8,368 nucleotides of DNA, from contig JAZNVV010000047.1 in assembly GCA_045593005.1 (NCBI GenBank), forward strand, positions 1 to 8,368, in the 5' to 3' direction. Positions within the stretch are counted from its first letter, which is position 1, and each line of letters starts with the position of its first letter. A program made the position numbers and the translations under genes. The notes beneath the pieces were generated by a model. It searched no databases. It had not been told where the DNA came from and saw only the letters and a program-made list of their open reading frames with translations. Shown piece after piece: positions 1-6,131 of this stretch. The stretch is from UBA11475 sp045593005 (GTDB lineage: Bacteria; Bacillota; Clostridia; Christensenellales; Borkfalkiaceae).

Positions 1-579
1 ATATATCCATTTACCTAAATTAAAACACAAATTTTCAACGGGGTCTGAATAATATTCGCCAGAAATATACTTTACAACGTCGCATAAAAGTTTACCAAAA
101 AACTCAGATGCGACAATCACGCTGTCGCCTTCGCTTTTTTCATATTTATACAAGGCGTCATAGCCGTTTTTGACAATTTTACATAAATCAGGCTCGCTTT
201 TTAACGCTTTTTTATATGAAGACTTAAAAATAGAACGTTTAAATTTGCTTTTATTGCTATCCAAAACGTCGTCGTTCATCTTTTCATACGCTAAAATAAC
301 GTTTAGAACTCCTATACGTTTACTTAACTTTGTAGGTTTAGCAATAGGGCGTTTTTTTATGGTGTGAAGAACACAATGCTGTTTTTCAATAACAAGGTCC
401 TCATTCATTATATTGTGCAAAAAACAAGATAAAAAAGATAAATCATAACTTAAAACAAATCTTGCTTTTTGTCCACATTTTAAGCCGATACTTTTACATA
501 ACCCACAATACGACGCTTTGTATAACACGACGTCTTTTACGTACATATGTGGATTATCCGGCTTTACGTAACCAAACAT
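1..579 (-). CDS. DUF5685 family protein, 5' part only (runs off the left edge)
   Basis: This reading frame is open for 193 codons from the ATG at 579-577 to the window edge, so the C-terminus is missing. I recognise the DUF5685 family of Clostridia from its pattern. It opens MFGYVKPDNP, then has YCGLC (residues 24-28, a CxxC pair), a GQKARFVLSYDLSFL segment (about 36-50), and Cys69 followed by a KKRP block and a 'NVILAYEKMNDD' stretch (about 93-104). The biochemical role of the family is unknown to me. The spaced cysteines suggest metal binding, but that is inference. The start follows the trpS stop by 10 bases, and its AGGAGA ribosome-binding site lies inside the last codons of trpS, so it is probably co-transcribed and translationally coupled with trpS. 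No promoter is visible in front of it. From memory of the family, roughly 80-110 residues should lie beyond the edge. Confidence 0.85.
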   Translation of the reverse strand, partial: MFGYVKPDNPHMYVKDVVLYKASYCGLCKSIGLKCGQKARFVLSYDLSFLSCFLHNIMNEDLVIEKQHCVLHTIKKRPIAKPTKLSKRIGVLNVILAYEKMNDDVLDSNKSKFKRSIFKSSYKKALKSEPDLCKIVKNGYDALYKYEKSEGDSVIVASEFFGKLLCDVVKYISGEYYSDPVENLCFNLGKWIY

Positions 580-589
580 AAAACTATAA

Positions 590-1594
590 CTATCTCCTAA
601 TTTTTGGAACTAAACCAACTTTTTTATACACTTTTGATATATATTTATATGCAATTCGTTCAGCCTTTTCTGCTCCGTTTGCTAAAATAGCGTCAATATA
701 CGCTTTATCTTTTAAGATACGGTCTTTTTCCTCTTTAATAGGCGCAATCGTTTCAGCAACAGTTTCACCTACAGCCAACTTAAATTCACCATATCCTTTG
801 CCTTCAAATTCCTTTTCAGCTTCTTGAATAGTTTTGCCTGTAACTGCGCTATATATAGAAAGTAAGTTCGTAATACCTGGTTTGTCTTCTGATGCAATAA
901 TTTTATTGTCGCTATCGGTAACGGCACGCTTAAACTTTCTAATAATGGTATCTTTATCGTCGTCCATAGAAATAAACGCGTTAATATTTTCGTCCGACTT
1001 GCTCATTTTTTTAGTCGGCTCTTGCAAACTCATAATTTTTGCGCCGATTTTATTTATATAAGGTTCAGGAACTTTAAATGTATCAGAATATCTACTGTTA
1101 AAACGAATAGCAATATCCCTTGCAAGTTCAAGGTGTTGTTTTTGGTCAGCCCCAACAGGAACAAGTTCCGTACCGTAAAGTAAAATATCAGCTGCCATTA
1201 AAACTGGATAGTCCATTAACCCCATATTTACGTTATCACAATGACGTTGACTTTTATCTTTAAATTGCGTCATACGTGTAAGTTCACCCGGATAGGTAAT
1301 CGTATTTAATATCCAACAAAGTTCAGCATGCGCAGATACGTGCGACTGTAAAAATAATATAGACTTTTCAGGGTCGATACCACACGCCAAATAAAGCGCC
1401 ATAAGTGAATAAGTATTATTACGTAAATCAGCAGGAACTTGCTTTACGGTTAACGTATGTAAATCAGCAAGTGAAAAAATGCAATTATAATCGTCCTGAA
1501 GTTTTATCCAGTTTTTTATTGCACCTAAATAGTTGCCTAAAGTAAGCGTTCCACTTGGTTGTACTGCTGATAAAAGCGTCTTCTTTTCGTCCAT
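590..1594 (-). CDS. trpS: Tryptophanyl-tRNA synthetase (TrpRS)
   Basis: This class I aminoacyl-tRNA synthetase charges tRNA-Trp with tryptophan in the cytoplasm, using ATP, and is expected to act as a homodimer. The family signatures are clear. PSGTLTLGNYLGA at residues 13-25 is the HIGH-equivalent, GADQKQHLELARDIA at 148-162 is typical of TrpRS, and KMSKS at 196-200 is the ATP-binding loop. At 334 residues it has the normal length for bacterial TrpRS and appears complete. The ATG at 1594 is supported by a GGAGT ribosome-binding site at 1605-1609 with 9-10 bases of spacing. A promoter lies about 35 bases further upstream. The leader is too short for a T-box, so tRNA-dependent antitermination is not expected here. 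The gene ends with TAG and is followed closely by a DUF5685 gene. Confidence 0.98.
   Translation of the reverse strand: MDEKKTLLSAVQPSGTLTLGNYLGAIKNWIKLQDDYNCIFSLADLHTLTVKQVPADLRNNTYSLMALYLACGIDPEKSILFLQSHVSAHAELCWILNTITYPGELTRMTQFKDKSQRHCDNVNMGLMDYPVLMAADILLYGTELVPVGADQKQHLELARDIAIRFNSRYSDTFKVPEPYINKIGAKIMSLQEPTKKMSKSDENINAFISMDDDKDTIIRKFKRAVTDSDNKIIASEDKPGITNLLSIYSAVTGKTIQEAEKEFEGKGYGEFKLAVGETVAETIAPIKEEKDRILKDKAYIDAILANGAEKAERIAYKYISKVYKKVGLVPKIRR
593..598 (-). promoter_or_regulatory. Ribosome-binding site of the DUF5685 gene, inside the trpS 3' end
   Basis: AGGAGA on the minus strand lies 13 bases before the ATG at 579. It sits wholly within the last coding triplets of trpS, just ahead of the TAG at 592-590. 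The spacing is long, but no other purine-rich element is available. The position implies that ribosomes finishing trpS can reinitiate on the next gene. Confidence 0.6.
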
Positions 1595-1627
1595 TTTATA
1601 TAATACTCCATTTTATATTCGTTACTG

Positions 1628-1656
1628 ATTTTATCATATATGATAAAAAAAAGCAA
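1628..1656 (-). promoter_or_regulatory. Putative sigma-A promoter of trpS, containing a palindrome
   Basis: Read on the minus strand, TTGCTT (1656-1651) and TAAAAT (1633-1628) are separated by 17 bases. The -10 box is good and the -35 box weak. The -35 lies in the distal arm of the thrC terminator, and the spacer contains its T-tract. An alternative -10 is TATGAT within the palindrome. The promoter is inferred from boxes and spacing only. It fits the need for transcription restart after the strong terminator. Confidence 0.55.
1629..1648. repeat. 20-bp perfect palindrome in the trpS promoter
   Basis: TTTTATCATATATGATAAAA is a perfect inverted repeat with two 10-base halves and no spacer. It covers most of the -10 box and the promoter spacer. 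It could be a repressor operator, or an accidental AT-rich symmetry. The low complexity of the region lowers the weight of the observation. Confidence 0.6.
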
Positions 1657-1677
1657 TTACTTGGACAAGTAATTGCT
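1645..1677 (-). terminator. Rho-independent terminator of thrC
   Basis: A perfect 11-bp stem (1667-1677 paired with 1652-1662) has a 4-base loop, GTCC in the transcript. Seven uridines (1651-1645) follow at once. It begins 23 bases after the thrC stop codon. The shape and T-tract are canonical for a minus-strand terminator. The reverse orientation has only a short AT-rich tract, so the terminator is directional. Confidence 0.9.
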
Positions 1678-1700
1678 AAATTTAAATATTTTTAGTCGAT

Positions 1701-3173
1701 TTATTTATTATTAATAAAATCAAAAACGGCGTCTGCAATATTTTCTCTATCAATAACTTTTGTAAAACGAACTTCTTTTTTCTTTAAGTCACGTATTTGT
1801 TCAGGAACTGGCGCTGCAGTTTCTCTTTCAAGTTTATCCGACGCTTTAAAAGCATCTTCTTCAACTTTTTCCGTAATTGCGTTATAAACTACCGAAGGAA
1901 ATTTATAAGGACTTGCAGTAGATAAAACAACCATAGGTCTATCTTCTATCTTATCGTCTGCAACGGAAATTGCAACGGCTGTATGTGGGTCAAGTGGATA
2001 ACCGTATTCGTCAAAAAAGTCAGCAATCGTATCATAACACTCATCTTCATCACAATAGCCTGCTGAAAAAGTTTTTAATACTTCTTCCCTTTCTTCGTCC
2101 GTTATAGAATATTTTTTGCATTTTGATAATTCAGACATTCTTTCTGCCGTTAATTTATCATTTCTTGACGTAAGTTCAAAAATAAGCCTTTCTAAATTGC
2201 TAGAAATCAAAATATCCATTGACGGAGATGCTGATTTATAAAATTCTCTATTAATATCATAGCAACCAGTATCAAAAAAGTCAGTTAAAACGTTGTTTTG
2301 ATTTGATGCACATACAAGTTTTTTGATAGGTAAACCCATTTTTTTAGCATAATAACCTGCCAAAATATTACCAAAATTGCCAGTAGGCACACAAAAATCA
2401 ATTTCATCACCAAGACTAATTTCACCACTATTAACCAGCTCTGCATAACTGCTAAAATAATATGCAATTTGTGGGGCAAGACGACCAAAATTAATTGAGT
2501 TAGCGCTTGATAAAACGACGTTTTTTTCGAGCAATTTTTCAGCGTATTCCTTTCCGGCAAAAATGGTTTTTACTGCCGACTGACAATCGTCAAAATTACC
2601 TTTAACTGCACATACCCTAACGTTTTTACCCTCTTGTGTAGACATTTGTAATTTTTGCATATCGGAAACGCCTTCACTTGGATAGAAAACCATAATTTTA
2701 ATACCAGGTTGGTCCTTAAATCCTTCAAGCGCAGCCTTACCTGTATCGCCACTTGTAGCAACTAAAATTAAAACTTCTTCTTTAATACCAGATTTATTAC
2801 AACCTTCACGTAAAAGATATGGTAAAAGTGTAAGAGCAATATCCTTAAATGCAAGCGTTGGGCCGTGGAAAAGTTCTAAAATAAAAAGTTTATCGTCAAT
2901 TTTCACGACGGGCGCTGCATCATTATCTTCAAATTTAGCATAAGCGTTTTTACAAGCGTTTAAAAGGGCGTCGTAATCATATTCTTCTAAATATTTAGAT
3001 AGAACAAACGCTGCAGTTTCAGCATAATCCATATCTAAAATTTTATCAAGTTCCTTACTTACGTCAGGAAATTTTGCAGGAACAAATAAACCACTATCAC
3101 AAGCCAAGCCTTTAGCAATGGCGTTTGATGCAGACTTAACCCTTTCACCACCACGTGTACTAATAAATTCCAT
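1701..3173 (-). CDS. thrC: Threonine synthase
   Basis: This pyridoxal-phosphate enzyme converts O-phospho-L-homoserine and water to L-threonine and phosphate, the last step of threonine synthesis. The N-terminus, MEFISTRGGE, matches the threonine-synthase N-terminal domain. The cofactor lysine is Lys110 in HGPTLAFKDIA (103-113). SGDTGKAALEGF (141-152) and PTGNFGNILAG (263-273, phosphate-binding loop) complete the fold-type II core. SANSINFGRLAPQ (223-235) is also characteristic. At 490 residues it is the long E. coli/yeast-type enzyme and looks intact. The ATG at 3173 has a strong GGAGG at 3178-3182. A promoter and a hairpin lie directly upstream, and a strong terminator follows, so it is probably transcribed alone. 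The nearby aspartate aminotransferase acts earlier in aspartate-family metabolism. Confidence 0.98.
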   Translation of the reverse strand: MEFISTRGGERVKSASNAIAKGLACDSGLFVPAKFPDVSKELDKILDMDYAETAAFVLSKYLEEYDYDALLNACKNAYAKFEDNDAAPVVKIDDKLFILELFHGPTLAFKDIALTLLPYLLREGCNKSGIKEEVLILVATSGDTGKAALEGFKDQPGIKIMVFYPSEGVSDMQKLQMSTQEGKNVRVCAVKGNFDDCQSAVKTIFAGKEYAEKLLEKNVVLSSANSINFGRLAPQIAYYFSSYAELVNSGEISLGDEIDFCVPTGNFGNILAGYYAKKMGLPIKKLVCASNQNNVLTDFFDTGCYDINREFYKSASPSMDILISSNLERLIFELTSRNDKLTAERMSELSKCKKYSITDEEREEVLKTFSAGYCDEDECYDTIADFFDEYGYPLDPHTAVAISVADDKIEDRPMVVLSTASPYKFPSVVYNAITEKVEEDAFKASDKLERETAAPVPEQIRDLKKKEVRFTKVIDRENIADAVFDFINNK

Positions 3174-3186
3174 AAATCCTCCAAAT

Positions 3187-3219
3187 TAAAATACGAGAGA
3201 TAAGTTCCCTCGTATTTTA
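3187..3219 (-). terminator. Hairpin between the P-loop gene and thrC, probable terminator
   Basis: An 11-bp perfect stem (3187-3197 with 3209-3219) encloses an 11-base loop. It begins 29 bases after the stop codon of the upstream P-loop gene. The distal arm ends in a broken T-rich stretch, TATTTTAATTT, so termination may be only moderate. The proximal arm overlaps the putative thrC -10 box. The hairpin ends 4 bases before the thrC GGAGG, so a role in the thrC leader cannot be excluded. Confidence 0.6.
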
Positions 3220-3242
3220 TAACATTTTTTATTATTTTGCAA
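3214..3242 (-). promoter_or_regulatory. Putative sigma-A promoter of thrC
   Basis: On the minus strand, TTGCAA (3242-3237) and TAAAAT (3219-3214) are 17 bases apart. The -10 region reads TGTTATAAAAT, which also fits an extended -10 (TG-n-TATAAA). The same 11-base string occurs in the promoter of the P-loop gene. The predicted start lies in the first arm of the hairpin, giving a short leader of about 30-35 bases. Confidence 0.6.
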
Positions 3243-3247
3243 CTAAA

Positions 3248-3652
3248 CTAAATATGCTTTGCAATAAAAGAAGGTAAAGAATCCTTGTCGCCGCTGCAAG
3301 TTAATACAAATTCAACGTCAAAATCATTTTCAAGTACTTCCATAGCAGCAAAAATGTTGCCAAGGTCTTTAAGTTCTGTTTTAGTAATTCTCTTAATGCT
3401 ATCTATATAGATAACTTCATTATCGGCATTAGCCGCAACGAGACCTTTTAAGAACCCTCTTAAACCGTCTTCCCCCTTTATGTCAAACTTACTAACGTCA
3501 ATAAATCTAACTGCGTGTTTTAAGTCATACATATTCTTGGCGGTGTCGGCAACGTACAACACATGTCCCTTTGCTGTTTCAGCAGCTGCGTTTGCTCCAT
3601 CTACTGCCATCTGTGTTTTGCCCGTGCCTTTTGGTCCATAAATAATCTTCAT
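3248..3652 (-). CDS. Small P-loop NTPase of unknown function
   Basis: The 134-residue protein begins MKIIYGPKGTGKT, with a textbook Walker A motif (GPKGTGKT, residues 6-13) directly at the N-terminus. A Walker B-like strand, EVIYIDS (79-85), ends in Asp84. A further hydrophobic strand, VEFVLTCS (113-120), could be the next strand of a RecA-like core. It therefore looks like a minimal single-domain ATP- or GTP-binding protein. It has no membrane segment, signal peptide or obvious partner domain. From memory, similar short proteins in Clostridia are annotated as hypothetical or, doubtfully, as 'twitching motility PilT'. I see no evidence for that function. The ATG at 3652 has GGAGG at 3659-3663 with 6 bases of spacing. 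It has its own promoter and a hairpin after it, so it is probably monocistronic. No function is assigned. Confidence 0.85.
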   Translation of the reverse strand: MKIIYGPKGTGKTQMAVDGANAAAETAKGHVLYVADTAKNMYDLKHAVRFIDVSKFDIKGEDGLRGFLKGLVAANADNEVIYIDSIKRITKTELKDLGNIFAAMEVLENDFDVEFVLTCSGDKDSLPSFIAKHI

Positions 3653-3702
3653 AATTTTCCTCCAAATAAATATTGATATAAGAATTTTTCTTTCTTATTT
3701 AT

Positions 3703-3730
3703 ATTTTATAACAAATTTTAAAAAAATCAA
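3703..3730 (-). promoter_or_regulatory. Putative sigma-A promoter of the P-loop gene
   Basis: TTGATT (3730-3725) and TAAAAT (3708-3703) are 16 bases apart on the minus strand. The -10 region TGTTATAAAAT also gives an extended -10 (TG-n-TATAAA at 3713-3705). It lies 50-80 bases upstream of the start codon, between the operon terminator and the gene. The surrounding sequence is very AT-rich, so chance matches are easy. The string shared with the thrC promoter raises confidence. Confidence 0.55.
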
Positions 3731-3771
3731 TACCTATTTAAAAATTTATAAACAAATATTAAAATTTTTTT

Positions 3772-3799
3772 AAAAAAATATGGGGCGTAATAACGCCCC
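3772..3799 (-). terminator. Rho-independent terminator closing the rpmE-to-aminotransferase operon
   Basis: GGGGCGT (3782-3788) and ACGCCCC (3793-3799) form a perfect 7-bp GC-rich stem with a 4-base loop. On the minus strand the stem is followed by ATA and then seven uridines (3778-3772). It begins 12 bases after the aminotransferase stop codon. It is the most GC-rich element in an otherwise AT-rich gap, which makes the assignment secure. Confidence 0.9.
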
Positions 3800-3811
3800 G
3801 TTTTATAATTT

Positions 3812-5005
3812 TTATTTAAGTTCAGAAACAAAATTTTCAAGTCGGTCAAGACCTTCTTTAATATCGCTTAAAGATAAAGTATAAGAAAGTCTAATACATT
3901 CATCATCACCAAAAGCGATACCAGGTATAACAGCAACGCCTTTTGTCAACGCATATTTAGCAAATGCTAACGAGCCGTCAACTACTTCACCATTGAATTT
4001 CTTTCCTAAAAGTTTACTTACGTTAACGTATATGTAAAATGCACCTTTTGGTTCAGGACAATCTAATCCGTCAATTTTAAGTAATCTATCATACATATAT
4101 TTACGACGTTCATCAAAAGTTTTTTGCATATTGCAAATAAAATCATCACCATTTTCAAGCGCCGTAACAGATGCGTACTGCGCGATTGAATTAGGGTTGC
4201 TAGTTGTATGGCTTTGCATACTTGAAATTGCTTTTGCTATTTCTACAGGAGCAGCAAGATAACCTATTCTCCAACCCGTCATAGCGTAAGATTTTGATAC
4301 ACCGTTTACAACAATAGTATGTTCTTTTAAATAGTCGCTAAATGATGCGATAGAATAATGTTCTTCGCCAGAATATACAAGTTTTTCATAAATTTCATCA
4401 GAAATAACGTAAATACCCGTTTCTTCAACCACTTTCGCGATTGCAGTTAATTCTTCCTTTGAATAAACTGCACCGGTAGGATTGTTTGGCGAATTCAAAA
4501 TAATACATTTAGTTTTATTCGTGATTGCATTTTTAAGTTGAGTAGCAGTAATTTTATATCCACTTTCAGCACCTGTTTTAACGAAAACACATTTACCACC
4601 GGCAAGGTTAACAAGTTCTGGATATGTAAGCCAGTATGGAGAAGGTATAATTACCTCGTCACCGTCGTCAATAATAGCGCAAATTGCGTGATATAACGAA
4701 GCTTTTGCACCACTTGAAACTACAATTTGAGACGGCTCGAACTTTAAGCCGTTATCCTTTTCAAATTTTTTGCAAATTGCAACTTTAAGTTCTTGCGTGC
4801 CTGAAGCAGGTGTATATTTTGTAAACCCTATATCAAGCGCTTTTTTTGCACTTTCAATAATAAAATCTGGTGTGTTAAAATCTGGTTCACCTGCGCCAAA
4901 ACCTATAACGGAAATACCTTCAGCTTTCATTTTCTTTGCTTTAGCAGTAATTTCTAATGTGAGTGATGGTGCTATGTCTTTAACTTTTTTTGAAATAATA
5001 GCCAT
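3812..5005 (-). CDS. aspB: Aspartate aminotransferase (class I PLP aminotransferase, AspB type)
   Basis: This is a fold-type I pyridoxal-phosphate aminotransferase. The closest type is bacterial aspartate aminotransferase subgroup Ib, which interconverts aspartate plus 2-oxoglutarate with oxaloacetate plus glutamate in the cytoplasm. Key residues are visible: GAGEPDFNTP (37-46), Asn175 in NSPNNPTG (171-178), Asp203 and Tyr206 in SDEIYEKLVY (202-211), the Schiff-base Lys238 in VSKSYAMTGWRIGY (236-249), and carboxylate-binding Arg372 in IRLSY. At 397 residues it has the usual length. The ATG at 5005 follows the prfA stop by 11 bases, and its AAGGAG overlaps that stop, so it is the last gene of the rpmE operon. 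Substrate range cannot be settled from sequence: an alanine, aromatic or multi-specific transaminase of the same subgroup is possible. Confidence 0.9.
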   Translation of the reverse strand: MAIISKKVKDIAPSLTLEITAKAKKMKAEGISVIGFGAGEPDFNTPDFIIESAKKALDIGFTKYTPASGTQELKVAICKKFEKDNGLKFEPSQIVVSSGAKASLYHAICAIIDDGDEVIIPSPYWLTYPELVNLAGGKCVFVKTGAESGYKITATQLKNAITNKTKCIILNSPNNPTGAVYSKEELTAIAKVVEETGIYVISDEIYEKLVYSGEEHYSIASFSDYLKEHTIVVNGVSKSYAMTGWRIGYLAAPVEIAKAISSMQSHTTSNPNSIAQYASVTALENGDDFICNMQKTFDERRKYMYDRLLKIDGLDCPEPKGAFYIYVNVSKLLGKKFNGEVVDGSLAFAKYALTKGVAVIPGIAFGDDECIRLSYTLSLSDIKEGLDRLENFVSELK

Positions 5006-5012
5006 AATAAAT

Positions 5013-5018
5013 CTCCTT
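5013..5018 (-). promoter_or_regulatory. Ribosome-binding site of the aminotransferase gene, overlapping the prfA stop
   Basis: AAGGAG (5018-5013) shares its first bases with the prfA TAA (5019-5017) and lies 7 bases before the ATG at 5005. The overlap is the usual sign of translational coupling and fixes the aminotransferase start. Confidence 0.8.
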
Positions 5019-6093
5019 ATTCTTCATCTGTGCCAGAGGCTAATTTTGCTTCTCTATCAGCAATTGCAAGCGCTTCAAGCATTTCGTCGATATCACCCAT
5101 AATAAATGAATCAAGCGAATGCAACGTAAGCCCTATTCTGTGATCAGTAACACGTGTCTGTGGGAAGTTATAAGTCCTAATTCTTTCCGAACGATCACCC
5201 GTTCCCACCTGACTTTTACGATTTTCAGAATATTGTTTATTATATTCCGTTTGATACAAATCGTATAAACGGCTTTTTAATACCTTCATAGCTTTTTCAC
5301 GGTTTTTAGTTTGCGAACGCTCGTCCTGACATAGAACGACTATCCCCGTTGGCAAGTGGGTAATTCTTATACAAGATTCCGTCTTGTTAACGTGCTGACC
5401 ACCTGCGCCACTACTTCTTAAGGTATCAACTTTTAAATCTTTTTCATCAATGTTTACTTCAACGTCCTCAACTTCAGGTAAAACGGCTACCGTAACGGTT
5501 GACGTGTGAACTCTACCTTGTGATTCCGTTTCTGGAACTCTTTGAACTCTGTGAACGCCACTTTCATATTTTAATTTACTATACGCGCCTTTACCCGATA
5601 TTGAAAATACAACTTCTTTAATTCCACCAAGTTCAGTTGAGTTGTTTTCAATCTCTTCCGTTTTCCAGCGATTCTTTTCTGCAAATTTAACGTACATTCT
5701 ATACAGTTCATACGCAAATAAACTTGCTTCTTCACCACCTGCGCCACCACGAATTTCCATAATAACGTTTTTATCGTCGTTAGGGTCTTTTGGTATAAGA
5801 AGAATTCTGAGCTCGCTAGAAATTTTTTCAAGCCTGTCCTTACAATCGTAAATTTCGTCGTTTAACATTGCTTTCATTTCTGGATCTGTTTCAATTTCAA
5901 GCATCTCTTTTGCGTCGTTTTGGTTGGCAACAACTTTCTTATATTCTAAATACTTTTCAACTGTTTCTTGAATGTCCGAAAGTTCTTTCGTATAAGCCTT
6001 CCACTCATCCATTCTTGACAACACGTCAGGATCGGAAACAAGCTCGTTAAGCTTATTAAATCTTTCAACCATTCCGTCTAATTTTTTGAACAT
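5017..6093 (-). CDS. prfA: Peptide chain release factor 1 (RF1)
   Basis: RF1 recognises UAA and UAG in the ribosomal A site and triggers peptide release. The GGQ motif that reaches the peptidyl-transferase centre is at residues 231-233 (SSGAGGQHVNKTES). The stop-codon-reading tripeptide is PxT-type, PET at 187-189 in HRVQRVPETESQGRVHTS. This identifies RF1 and excludes RF2, which carries SPF. The C-terminal RTYNFPQTRVTDHRIG block is also typical. At 358 residues it is full length. The ATG at 6093 has AAGGA at 6102-6106 with 8 bases of spacing. The gene lies 38 bases after the fused prmC, whose product methylates the GGQ glutamine, and no terminator separates them. Expression from the rpmE promoter is likely. 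Confidence 0.98.
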   Translation of the reverse strand: MFKKLDGMVERFNKLNELVSDPDVLSRMDEWKAYTKELSDIQETVEKYLEYKKVVANQNDAKEMLEIETDPEMKAMLNDEIYDCKDRLEKISSELRILLIPKDPNDDKNVIMEIRGGAGGEEASLFAYELYRMYVKFAEKNRWKTEEIENNSTELGGIKEVVFSISGKGAYSKLKYESGVHRVQRVPETESQGRVHTSTVTVAVLPEVEDVEVNIDEKDLKVDTLRSSGAGGQHVNKTESCIRITHLPTGIVVLCQDERSQTKNREKAMKVLKSRLYDLYQTEYNKQYSENRKSQVGTGDRSERIRTYNFPQTRVTDHRIGLTLHSLDSFIMGDIDEMLEALAIADREAKLASGTDEE

Positions 6094-6131
6094 AAAATAT
6101 ATCCTTAAACTTTATTTATGTTTAACATAAA

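Noticed and set aside
170..367. Plus-strand open frame of 65 codons at the left edge
   Set aside because: The minus strand here is a continuous frame of 193 codons with clear DUF5685 family features, so the plus-strand frame is a shadow.
1595..1700. Possible T-box leader for trpS
   Set aside because: Only about 100 bases separate thrC from trpS, and they are filled by the thrC terminator and a promoter. There is no room for specifier and antiterminator structures.
2285..2761. Short minus-strand frames within thrC in another phase
   Set aside because: thrC is intact in its own frame across this stretch, so these are out-of-phase shadows and do not indicate a frameshift.
3671..3732. Weak inverted repeats in the leader and promoter of the P-loop gene (7-bp stem at 3678-3684 with 3692-3698, and a 7-bp pair at 3671-3677 with 3726-3732)
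   Set aside because: Both are short and almost entirely A-T in an AT-rich gap, so chance pairing is likely and neither has a T-tract or known regulatory form.
4770..5102. Plus-strand open frame of 110 codons opposite the aminotransferase and prfA
   Set aside because: It is antisense to two strongly supported genes, has no recognisable motif and shows no ribosome-binding site in front of its start. It is a shadow frame.
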